Below, one piece after another: positions 18,601 through 28,773 of a DNA stretch of 32,689 nucleotides (within the stretch, counting starts at the first letter, position 1; the number at the start of each line of letters is the position of its first letter). Made by a program: the position numbers and the translations under genes. Where the stretch lies: assembly GCA_037176845.1 (NCBI GenBank), contig JAYKXP010000301.1, positions 1-32,689 of the forward strand, in the 5' to 3' direction. The notes beneath the pieces are model-generated. The model was not told where the DNA came from and did no database searches. It saw nothing but the letters and a program-made list of their open reading frames with translations. This DNA is from Paramarasmius palmivorus. Taxonomy: Eukaryota > Basidiomycota > Agaricomycetes > Agaricales > Marasmiaceae.

Positions 18601-21600
18601 AATTGAACATTGAATTATCGCTCTTTCCGCCTCTCTTAGGCAGGCGTTTTATCTGCCGTCCCTGCGGGAACTGTTCCTGTCGAAGTAGGGGCCGACCCAA
18701 TTGTGAATAGGTTAGACGAGGGCGAGGGCTGCGCACCTCCAAATCCGCTCAGGTAGAACCGAAACCAGAGGCTGGCGGCAGCGTTGAGAGCTTGGCGTCG
18801 CCGGAGACGCAGGGTGTGATTTCCAAAAAGTAAATGGATTCCCTGATGTTCCACCGCCAAACGATATGCTTGGTGGTGGACCAAAGGTGGCATGGACTAC
18901 TTGGAGCTGCTGAACCGGATAATTGACCAAAACGAAGTGGTGTTTAATGTCGAGGTGTTCGAATTTCCGAATGAGGAAGGATGGCGATGGGTGTAGAAGC
19001 TGATGAGGACCCAAAAGAGAATGAGCCGGTTAGTGGAAGGTCGTGGAGGATCATTCTCAGTTGTGCGTTTGCTCCCAAACGAAAACGGAGTGAACTATTG
19101 TTCATAGTGTGCGTTTGGCCAAAGCCAAACCTTTGCTCTCTGTTTCTCATCTGCCTTCAGACTCCTCCAAATGAACTTGAAGTGGTTGATGCAGAGCCGA
19201 ACGCGAAGGGCGATGAAGCAGCCGTGGAAGACTGGCCGACACCAAACGATGGTGTGGAATTGATGGAGAAATTTCCCAACGTCGGCCGAGGTTCTACTGG
19301 CTTAGCATTGAACTGCATATCTCTATTGGACTTTATCATCCATCTTGATCTCATTATCCTGATTTGGCGGTGTCACTGGACGAGATCCAAAGCCCGAACC
19401 CAGTGGATTTGGATTCACCGAAGGAATTAGTGGATGTAGATCCCGCTGCCGAACGGGATCGGGCTTGCTCGCCCCTGTACTTTCAGTGCTGGGAGCAGAT
19501 GTATCGCCTGAAGTATTTCCCAAAAGAGAAGGGGCTTGTGTCCGTCGTTAGTGCTACCATCGGTTGCGAAAAGTGCCTTCGTATTTGTCGGGCTGATGTG
19601 GAACCCTGTCACCAAAAGAGAAAGCTGAAGTGGTGACACTGCTTCGATGTCGACACGGTATTTGGCTGTTTCAAAGGTAAATCCAGAACTGGGCTTTTTA
19701 GCCACAGAGGAGCCAAAGAGGGTGCTACCGGTGGGCACCTCACTCTTTGCGGCTGGCCGATAGGATGGTTGAACTCGATGCTTGCTTGGGGCTTCAGACA
19801 AACTCTTTTCACTAGAGCCAACCGAATAATGACGTTGGTGGGAGTAGCCTTGTGTTGCAGATTCCGGAGTGGGGAGAAAAAGGTGAGCCAGAAAGAGCCA
19901 ATACAAAATCGGTAGCTCCAGTACGGTGTTGCCACCGAAAAGAGACTTGTCATTCCCGAAAGCAGGAGCGCTGGCCGGATTAGAGCTGGTGTCAGATTGC
20001 GGTACGCCAAAGGAGAACGATGGCGAGCTTGTAGTTTCGGCGGTATCATCACTTCTAGTAAAAGAAAAGGCCCGGTGGCTCCGTGCTTGCGATGCTGTAA
20101 CTACTGGACTCCTTTTTGGAGACTTCGATGGGTGGCATGGTGGCATTAACGTACCATCTCCCTGTGAAGAGAAAACTAAAGTCGAGGGAGTACGAATGGA
20201 CTGGTCAGTAAGTTTATCGTCTGCTCCTTGCACGCTATTCCGACATTCTCCTTGACGGGAATGGAGGCTGTGTAAGGCCGAACTCGAGGGTGCACAAATG
20301 AGAAAGGTGAGGTTGAGGAGCCCGTCGAGGACGAGTCGGTGTCTTGCTTGCTGCTTCTTGTCGTGTTAATGACAAATGTCGTGCAGATGGGGTTGAACAG
20401 ACATCATTTTATCTGTAGCAAAGAAGTTGGGCACCTTGTTTTCTGTGGTGGATCCTGATGGAGATCGGAGTACGACTATGGAGGTTGGATGCGTGATGGA
20501 TTTGGGACCGGATCCAAACTCTCTACGGGGACGATCCAAGGTCGTAGTAGTAGGTGTTAGCTATGGTTTGGCGAGAGGCCGGTTCCTTGGTTCCGGGAGA
20601 TGAGACTGAGGGCTTGTGTATGGAAGAGTGAAAAAGGGAGCGACGATGTCGGCGGCTCCTTTCCAACCGATGAATCTTGTTGCACGGGCTTTGTCCTGAA
20701 TTGTCATCGACGTTTAGCATGGTTCATTTAAGTATAGCGCTGAATCAGACTCGTAATCTTTGGCAAAAAGGTAAAGCCATCGGAAATAGAGAGAACACGG
20801 GTATTTCTTCGCAGCTTCTTCTGCTCTTCCCATCTAACTTTTTGGATGTCTCCGATATTTCCTCGTCATCGTCAAAGCAGCAGAGAACTTGGGATTGTTT
20901 GGGCTGAGGTTCGGCTCAAGTGTGTGCGTGTGAAGCTTTCCACTCGAAGAGAGGACGATTGCGGAGAGCTGCTGCTACAGCCGATGTTGAAGCTAGTCTG
21001 AAACCTATCCGTACAAGGGGCGGTGGCGCTGGCGCTGATTGGCTTCTGCTACAGGTTCCGTTGGCGAGAGCCTTCTGGCTCGGGCTGGGGAGGCATATCC
21101 CTTGTTTCCTTCCGATCATCCGAGTATATCCTTTGCCTTTCCTTGTGTCTTGCCAGTCGCTTATTCTGCCCTGTAATACCAGCGTATGGTTTGCTCTCAT
21201 TATCTTCCTTGGTCCTTTCCTCTCCTCTACCTTCGACTACGCTTGCCAACCGGCTACTGTGGTCGTCATCTCCATCAATACTATGGAATGTTTACGGGGG
21301 GGGGAGGGGGGGGGGGGATGAAACATCTCTGTAATGTCAGAAAGGTGTGTGGCGTTCTGGTGCCTTCCGAGCGAGTCGGCACAGGGGGTCTTATAATAGT
21401 CGAGTTCATGGAGGAATTTTCTCAGCCAATGTGGATTGAGGATCACCTATAGTCACACAGTGAGCTCCATTTGTTTGTGCCATGGATGAATATCGTTGAT
21501 CACTTTGACCAACTCGACCGAAACAATCGCCGACTGTCGCTGTCGGGAATAAGTAGACCTAGCAGCGAATTGATCAATGCTAATCAAAAAAATGAGACAG

Positions 21601-22459
21601 ACGCGAGCTTACTTTCTCTTGGATCGATAATGAGGCCCAGTGCGTTGTAGTCTTTGGTTGTGTCTCTTTGGCCTGACTCGGACCCCGAACAAAAACGGGA
21701 ATATGAGCTCAGTTGAAAGCCATCGGAGGATGGTTCCGACACATACGTTGTGGAATGAGGTTGAGGTGTCATGGAATTTAGCAAATGAAGGAAGGTCGGA
21801 TGGATAGAGGGGGCATGGAACCGGTCGCGACTGGGCCAGACGTTTCCGGGCGCTGCAAACGCAGCATCTTGCTGGCCAGATGCAACATGTGGTATAGCGG
21901 CCATCGATACGTCTCGAGAAATAGGCCGGGGATTTGTCGCTGATGTGGGATGTGGATCTATGGACATACCGCTGGAAGAGCTGACGTCGCAATGGAGAAA
22001 TGGTAGACCGAGCATTGCTGTCGGAGGTTGGTGGTGGATGGTATAGTAATGGATGTTGCTCTGCTTGGTGGATTGTATATGGAGGTGGAGGTGGCTCGTT
22101 TGAAGGCGGAGCTTGAGGATCGAGATAAGCACTGCGACTGGCTGGCGGGGGGCGGCGACAAAGATGGAGAGCCGACCCTCAGCCGTTTTGCAGGAGCGGG
22201 ACCATCTTCGTAAGCCTCGTTATTGTTTTGAATCCCATTCTGATATCTGCCTGCGCTTGCCCGACAAATCCTTCTCACGTCGTCAAACTCCTCGGGAAGA
22301 ACCAGTAAAAAGTCGAGAAAATGGTGCTGCGACAAAGTTTTTGATACTGCCGAACAGCGAAGAGTTTCGAACCAGTTTCCTCGGTTGACCTTGGAGCTTT
22401 CTAATGCGACTGTCACGGGTAGGCGTCGAGGCAGGCGACGAAGTCGACATTGGGAGCAT
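18601..22459 (-). pseudogene. FG-repeat nucleoporin relic, multiply frameshifted
   Basis: Reading down the minus strand, pieces of one FG nucleoporin appear in order but in changing frames. N-terminal pieces: LVRNSSLFGSIKNFVAAPFS (an amphipathic membrane-binding motif like that of Nup1/Nup60/Nup153-type proteins), EEFDDV, then SGKRRQ, then PAPAKRLRVGSPSLSPPP. Middle: GMSIDPHPTSATNPRPISRD, and FLHELDYYKTP before ITEMFHP. After SKPYAGITGQNKRLARHKE come FG stretches (SSPSFSFGVPQS, STPSFGVGQSS, SFSFGSSSAST, SNLFTIGSAP). The basic tail is GRQIKRLPKRGGKSDN at about 18605-18650. At least six frame changes cannot be removed by ordinary introns, for example near 22295, 22278, 22230, 22150, 21965 and 18655. 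FG nucleoporins line the nuclear pore. A working cell must have an intact copy elsewhere, so this is probably a dead duplicate. The exact orthologue is not settled. Confidence 0.78.
21296..21316. repeat. Poly-G tract
   Basis: Nine G, one A, then eleven G on the plus strand, inside the nucleoporin relic, where the minus strand would encode a Pro run after EMFH. The length of such tracts is prone to replication slippage and to assembly error. Confidence 0.9.
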
Positions 22460-22771
22460 CTGGTTCTTGTCCAAGTGAGGCGCGCTTCCGAAATTCACAA
22501 GTCACACCAAGTGTAATCGTGTGACTGGCTACTGTCAGCTGTCACCTGCTGTCACTATGTAATTTATTTGCTTTTTTTCCCTACTTATGACCCACTTTTT
22601 GTGTTCTTTTTTTCTTTTTTCTCTTTGCATATAGCAACGACCAACAATTAGATAGGCATTACAGAGTAAAAGGGTAACATAGATTAGGGTATCTAAATGG
22701 GTTTGTCTAGGCAATAGTATCCATCCAATCCTACTTACCTGTCCAAGTCGGCTCCAGAGCTCAACTTTGGT
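22460..22771. other. Spacer between nucleoporin relic and phosphatase gene
   Basis: About 310 bp holding the former promoter of the relic and the 3' region of the phosphatase gene. It includes a T-rich stretch at 22570-22625 and several GTGTGAC/GTCAC motifs at 22500-22555. No gene is seen. Confidence 0.45.
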
Positions 22772-24289
22772 TCAACTAACAACACCTTTTACCCTCTTAT
22801 TGCTATGCGAGACATGAATCTTTTGCAGCGCGTCTCCAAACGCTTCAATATCCAACGATGTTTCGCTGAGCAGGGAAGCAGCCGCGGCATTCATAGCCGC
22901 AGTAATCTGTTGGGAACATAGTCCTGTTTTCACCATGCCAGACGGTAACCTGCCAGTCCACTCCATGACCAAAGGGTGATCAGCGGTAGGAGCGTACCCA
23001 CATGCACCAAAAAGTTCGAGATGGCGTGTAAAGTTGGTTGTGCGATTGAAAAGAGGAAGTGCTGTAAACCGCACGCTCAAAACTCATATGTGGTCGTCAC
23101 AGATGAAAGTAAACGCACCATCCTCAAGAATACGACATGATTGAGCAGAACTGATATTTCGCGTACGCATTACTAGAATCCATTAATGATCAGCCTCGGC
23201 AGTACCATTCATCGGGTAGAACTCACGATATGAACAGACGACGATTGCAGCCTTCGATTCAGCAAGAGAATGGACGAGTACTAGCCCCTGGCGAACGACC
23301 GCATCTCGGATGAAGTTGCAGGCCTCAGGTATAGCAAGGAGTAGGGAATCTTGTTGACTGGTCAACTTGATGTTGTATCGCTTCACAGAAGCAGGCAATC
23401 TTGGGAGCTCGCACGGTGAAATTGATAAAACATGTGTGATGCCCAATTCTTGAATCAGAGATTGAGCTTGTCGTGGATCGTCAGGAAATTCGCTACATAA
23501 TATAAATCCGAGGTAAGCGTGGCGTTTCAGTGGAGCACGGATGCGTATATACCTGCTAAGAAAGAGTTGCTCGGGAATGATTGGAGTGGTGTCCACCATT
23601 TGATTCAAGAATTGAGTGACATGTTGCTGTTGTTTACGCTTCCACGATATATAGGCGGGACTTTCATTCGACGGATGATAGCCACATTCCGCGAAGACAT
23701 CCAACTGCTTCAAAAAACCATAATTTGGCAACACGCATGGTCGTCCTATGATGTTAGATTAGTTCAGGTGAAGCGTGCGAGCCCAGGAATCATTACGTTT
23801 CTCGATTAACTGTAAAGCTGCAGTTGAACTCAGTCCCCTGGATTGCATCACTAGAAGCAAGAAATATAAACATGACAAATGTTAGACGTTAGATAGGAAT
23901 CCAAAGGACTCACGATACGCGGCTAAAACGGTCGTGCTTCGCGAAACACCCATGACACAATGGACGAGGACCCTTCCACCCTCGTCAAGGGCTTGTTGTA
24001 TGAATTCACATGCTTTGGGTAGGTGAACGAGAATGTCTTCGTACTCGCAGTCGGCGATTGAGATGGCCAAATGAGTAGGACCAGTAGAATAGAATTCCTG
24101 GCAGACAGAAAGGATATGGGTAATTCCAAGTCGAGCTCGAAGCTCAGGAGACTTTGCAGATGAAAGACTAGTCGAGATGTAAGGATACCGTTGAAGTAGA
24201 AATTTGCAAAGAAAGACATACTTTCCAAGAAACAACTGGTTGCCTACAATTTCATTGATGCTGGGTGAGGTGGAGCTTTGAGGGTACAT
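22772..24289 (-). CDS. Tandem dual-specificity phosphatase, second domain inactive
   Basis: Seven exons, 24289-24222, 24167-23914, 23850-23797, 23745-23553, 23492-23227, 23172-23119 and 23061-22772, sum to 1179 nt and give 392 residues with clean junctions. Domain 1 (about 12-108) reads LFLGNLSSAKSP, LGITHILSVC, then the Cys-phosphatase loop VHCVMGVSRSTTV: His92, nucleophile Cys93 and Arg99, with Asp62 or Asp67 as likely acid. The segment LELFGACGYAP near the C-terminus and its twin LDVFAECGYHPSNESPAY follow each domain. Domain 2 (about 185-278) keeps the fold (LGITHVLSIS, LAIPEACNFIRDAV), but its loop is VHSLAESKAAIV: the Cys is Ser265, the loop is one residue short, and Arg is replaced. It should not hydrolyse phosphate and may act as a regulatory or substrate-binding pseudophosphatase. 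Family members dephosphorylate Tyr/Thr, often on MAP kinases; the substrate here is unknown. Confidence 0.88.
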
Positions 24290-24692
24290 GGAGGTAAGTT
24301 GGAAAGAGGGCTAGAGTAGCGTGGCAAACTCTAAAAAGAGAGGGCCATCCGAGACGGAGATGACCTGTGAGCTCGGAGAGAACCATCAATTCAGCTCCAA
24401 ACGCCGAGCTCCATCGGCGCCGTAAATCGGACCGACTACCCATACCAAAAAGGAAACACGAGTTCCTCTTCTGGCAAGTCGTTTTCCCTCTTTCCTGTCC
24501 ACAATTTCTGCCATTTTCGGCACATAAACAGGGCGAAGACCCGCAAAAGTCTGCCTTGACATGGTAGAATAAGAGAGAAAAAATCGAAAGAGCCGAGTCG
24601 GAATCGAGAGCACACCGAGGTCAGTTGATTGTGCCTTGCCGGCAGTTCTCGCCGCGTGACGTCAATTGGTACCCTCTTGACCTTTCACTCGC
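24290..24692. promoter_or_regulatory. Divergent promoter region, phosphatase / Yme2
   Basis: About 400 bp between the minus-strand start at 24289 and the proposed plus-strand start at 24693. A minus-strand frame of about 58 codons (24562-24386) starts MSRQTFAGLRPVYVPKMAEI and contains a possible intron donor. It might be an upstream exon or a small gene, but there is not enough to call it. A CRE-like TGACGTCA is present near 24657-24664. Confidence 0.4.
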
Positions 24693-27600
24693 ATGATACT
24701 TTCAATCGGACACGCGTCGTCGGATGGTCACGCTGCCGCAAGGGGTCTCCGAACAGTGTGATTTGAATATCCGAAAGTCTTTCTCAGTCTAGGCTGGCAA
24801 TACAAGATGTCATGTCACCAGGAATCACCCAGTTCACACGACTGAAGGTTGTGCTTATGTTGATTCTATCTTTCCGGTGCAGCTGGGTAGGCTCGAGTAT
24901 GTATTGATTTTGTCTCTTGTGTTCAACTGATTCAATATCATGATATCAAACAGCCTTCGGCGATACATAGGCCTTTTGCGTGAAGAGAATCTCATTAGTT
25001 CTATACAGGAACGCTTCTGCAATTCTAATATCGATGACTTTCAACTCGTGTCAGTGGAGCCTCATCCCAAGGACGGCGGAGTTTTCGTAAAGTTCCGTTA
25101 TAATTCAGCTATCCAAGAAGACCAAGTCGAGCAAGAGTTGAGAGAGAGAGCTAGGAAACATGGCGGTTTGCCTTCGTGGATAGGCAGAAGGGTACAGGGT
25201 ATATGGCTGGTTCGTGGGTCGCCATGGAAAGAGGTGTGTTCGAGCGTTGCAACTGAATCACGTCTCAATAGCCATGTACAGGACATGAACCGATTCGCTT
25301 CCCCAATCATCAAAGTTGCATTTGAAGGTCCCGATGTACACGAAGAATCTTTATATCGCCTTCTGCGTGTAATGTTCATGTCACTAGCACCGCAAATTTG
25401 CATCTAACATTTTGACTTTACAGCCCTATGGTCGCATTCAAGAAATCACTGAGCCTACGCCAGTCCCGGCTGGTACTCTTCGCTCGTCGATCGTTAGTTT
25501 TGATCGAGTACATTCCGCTACCATCGCAAGAAACGTTATGCACGGTTTCCAACACCAGTCCACCCGACTACGCTGTATGTATCAGTACCCTATCCAAGGA
25601 CATGCCATCCGAGACTGGTTATCCAAGCATCCCAAGATTGTCTTGCCAATTGTCTTCTTCCTCATTGGAACGTTAACCTACACAGTGTGTCTCATTTCTT
25701 CCTCGTATATTCTTGCTTATACTCTTTTGCAGATATTTGACCCTATCCGTGTGGTCATGGTAGAAGGCAAAATGCTTGACTGGTTCTCTCTGCAAGAATT
25801 CGCACTCTACAAATGGCTCCGTGCCAACACCTTTGACCGCCTATACACTTCTTCCTCGGATAGCAACACCGATACCTCCTCTCGTGGCCTGTGGAAAGAA
25901 CGCAAAGACGCAGAAGCGGCCATCAATGCGTATCTCACCGACTTGCCTTCAACAGTCACCTTCATTCACGGCCCTCAAGGAAGTGGTAAAACCTCCATGG
26001 TTGAATCGGTCTTGAAGGACACGGGACGTGTATGCCTCGTGATTGACTGTCGAGAGCTTCAAAAAGCTACATCAGATACTCAGCTTGTTGATGCGTTGGC
26101 GAAACAGACCGGCTACTGGCCCATCTTCTCCTTCCTTAGTTCAATGAATAACTTGATTGACCTCGCTAGTGTAGGTCTCATCGGTCAAAAAGGTACATGC
26201 ACATACACGCTGCGCTTTGAAAGTCACTAATGACACTGTCAATAGCTGGTCTTAGCAGCTCGATCGAAGAACAACTCCAAGAAATTCTCGACGTCGTCGC
26301 TACCGCACTCAAGAATATCAGTGCTTCTCATCGTGCCAACGCAGAAAAAGGAGTAGAAATGCGACGCAAATATAAAACCTGGCAAGAACAGGAGGAACGA
26401 CGGCGAGAAGCAGTCAAAGCAGGCATCTGGCATGATGGAAGATTAGATTGTGTGGCGGGTAATGGCGTCATGAGCGAGTTGGGCATCGGAGATGAAAGCT
26501 TTTCCGAGGCAGACTCCGGATACTCACCCCTAGTGGGTGGTGAAGGTGGGACCGTTGAACGCCGGGCGGAAACAGAGAAAACAACGAAGAATGTAGAGAA
26601 GACGATCCAGAAGGATAAACCCTCGAGGAAGCAAAAGAGCTTGCAGGACATCCAAGCGTTGGAAGCTCTTCCGATTGTAGTCATTCGGAACTTTGCTACT
26701 AAAGGCGGACTCAGCCGAGAACAACTCATGGATGTTCTTGCCAAGTGGGCGGCAAAGTTGACGGAAAGCCAGGTACATATCGCACCTCTACACCGTACCG
26801 TTCTCATCGAGTTACTAGATCGCTCACGTCATCGTCATCAGCGATAATAGGGAGAACTCTAAGAGGTTGGCAAAAGGTATACTCATGCTATATTCTATTT
26901 TTTCTCGCTCTCACTACAAATGTAGCTCTTCCCTCTAAACCTTTGAACTCCGTCGCTATCTACGATGCCGACGCTGCGAGCGCATTGTCCTACGTACAAC
27001 AAAAACTTCGAGGCGCCGAAATCAACGTCCAACTCACTAGTGAAGAGACATCCTATCTTGAACGTCTGGGTGGAAGATCTTCAGACCTCGAAAGCGTGCG
27101 TTTAGCGACCCTTCACCGACCTTCATGACTGAACATATCTATTAGTTGATACACAAGGTCCGCAATGGACAGAGCGTTAAAGACGCTGTGGAGGATATCA
27201 TCTATCGAGGTGTGGCTGAGCTCAGGAAGAGCGCCTTTGGCGACGATTCAGAAGATGCAAAGAACCTACCTTGGACACGAGAGCAAGCTTGGACGGTACT
27301 CAAGTTGCTCTCACAACAAGCAGAGGTTGGTATCTTTGAGGCATCGCAATTAGCGCTAACGTTTTGTGGCGAACACAGGTACCTTACCATGAAGTACTTC
27401 TAAATTTCCCCTTCAAAGGCGACGAGTCACCTCTCAGGAACATGGAGCAAGCCGAACTAATTTCTATTGGAACATATAACGGTCAGTTGTGCAGATACGA
27501 AGGAGCTTTAACTCAACTGCAATACAGGTCGTCCCTCCGTAATTAGACCTGGTAGACCGGTCTACCGCTGGGTCTTTGAACGCCTCGTATCAGGTACGAT

Positions 27601-27904
27601 GATACTACTGCCCAGTTACATCGTCACTAATAGCCTTCTCTCAGATAAAATCTTTCAAGCTATACAAGAGATTACATACAACGAAGCGCAGATTTCCAGT
27701 GCAGAATCCTCTATCAAATCTTGCGAAGAGGAACTTCTCAAACTCAAGGATATTGGATGGAACCCAGCCAAGTGGTTTTGGAATGATCCACCATCTAGGA
27801 GGGCAGAATATCTTATGAGTAAGATGATGGAAGCGGAGAGAAAACTTGAAGTTCTGGAAAGGAAGAATGGTGAATTGAAGAAGGCGTTGGCTAAGGGAGG
27901 CTGA
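24693..27904 (+). CDS. YME2: Mitochondrial escape protein 2 (Yme2/RNA12)
   Basis: Thirteen exons: 24693-24755, 24793-24896, 24954-25233, 25282-25368, 25424-25684, 25733-26192, 26246-26772, 26819-26876, 26926-27095, 27146-27325, 27379-27481, 27528-27593 and 27645-27904. They sum to 2619 nt, giving 872 residues, close to the yeast protein. Yme2 is an inner-mitochondrial-membrane protein linked to mtDNA nucleoid structure and maintenance. Features in order: an Arg-containing leader; AYVDSIFPVQLGRLDLRRYI; an RRM-like domain (FASPIIKVAFEG, then SLYRLLRPYGRIQEI); one membrane segment (IVLPIVFFLIGTLTYTIF); a P-loop ATPase domain with Walker A GPQGSGKT (about 345-352) and VCLVIDC; the sensor-like HVIVISDNREN; and a C-terminal coiled coil (MMEAERKLEVLERKNGELKK). 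The first exon is the weakest part: its intron would be only 37 nt. From 24793 on the model is solid. Relatives, as I recall them, carry Asp in VVIDNF where this protein has VVIRNF. Confidence 0.9.
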
Positions 27905-28279
27905 AGTACATATCTGGAAGGATAAGAATCTCGTTCTAGTACATTGTCAAAACTAATACCTGTATACACGTCCGACCGACCTATACAGCGCAATGAAGAT
28001 GATAAAGGTATAATGACGGTCACATCTGGGAAAGTGAACTTTGGAAGCACAAACTTGTATACTCCAAGCGACAACTGAAAATGCTAGGGAGAAAGTCAGT
28101 ATTGGAAAGTGAAGAGATCCTGTGAAGCGTCACCTCCGAGACATACACAAGCCCTCCACTATTTCACGGCCAACTTAGCTGGCCACCGACTCATAGGAGA
28201 AAGAATCTATACAGAACCCATGGTGCCTCCGGTACACGAAAAGATAGGACTACCGTTGTGCGAAGGATCTGGTCTCTAT
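27905..28279. other. Convergent spacer, no gene seen
   Basis: 3' regions of Yme2 (plus) and the small coiled-coil gene (minus). The open frame at 28109-28318 and others here have no supporting features. Confidence 0.5.
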
Positions 28280-28624
28280 CTATTCCTTGTCTGGTTTCGA
28301 TGTGGAATCTACCGCTGAGCGACCGGTTTCGCCCCCTTCTTTCCTCTCCAATGATTCAAGAAGACTATCCAGTTGGCCCAATACGTTATCAAGCTTCTCC
28401 TCCACTCCAGCCATTGCATCATCAGCGTTATCGAGCTGCTGAAGGAGATCCAGAATGTTGGCTTCGGAAAGTTCATCTTCGGGATCGGCGTTGTGTTCAC
28501 GCGAAAGAACAGAGGATACACGAGCCAGGTCTGATTCGATGGATGCAATGTCAGTTGTATTCGACGCTTGCTCCTTGTTTTCGGTTGAATTAGGATCGTT
28601 ATGAACACCGTTGACTGGGGACAT
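28280..28624 (-). CDS. Small acidic coiled-coil protein, hypothetical
   Basis: A single-exon frame of 114 residues starts MSPVNGVHNDPNSTENKE. The N-terminus is polar and Asn/Ser-rich. Residues about 28-95 are a regular heptad-like helix (IESDLARVSSVL, then LLQQLDNADDAMAGVEEKLD and VLGQLDSLLESLERKEG). Net charge is strongly negative. Small coiled-coil proteins of this size often belong to tethering or adaptor complexes, but no specific family is recognised. It is divergently arranged with the GH92 gene, 149 bp away. Confidence 0.6.
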   Translation of the reverse strand: MSPVNGVHNDPNSTENKEQASNTTDIASIESDLARVSSVLSREHNADPEDELSEANILDLLQQLDNADDAMAGVEEKLDNVLGQLDSLLESLERKEGGETGRSAVDSTSKPDKE

Positions 28625-28773
28625 GATGGAGGAGCAGACTGCAGTCGATCTATGTATCTATCCGACACTGTCTCCCGACCAGAATGTCACCAGAATGTCA
28701 CCCTGATGTCACCCGACCCATGTTCGAATTCCACTCTTGAATTGAAGCCATGCTTCCTCAAGATTCCTTGAAG
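28625..28773. promoter_or_regulatory. Divergent promoter with three GATGTCAC/GAATGTCAC repeats
   Basis: Within 28679-28713 three near-copies of (C)CAGAATGTCAC / CTGATGTCAC follow one another at 11-12 bp spacing, about one helix turn. They sit in the 149-bp gap between the divergent coiled-coil and GH92 genes, so they could be a binding-site array for a shared regulator. That role is inferred only from position and repetition. Confidence 0.4.

Noticed and set aside
26328..26807. 159-codon minus-strand open frame
   Set aside because: Antisense to exon 7 of Yme2; no independent support.
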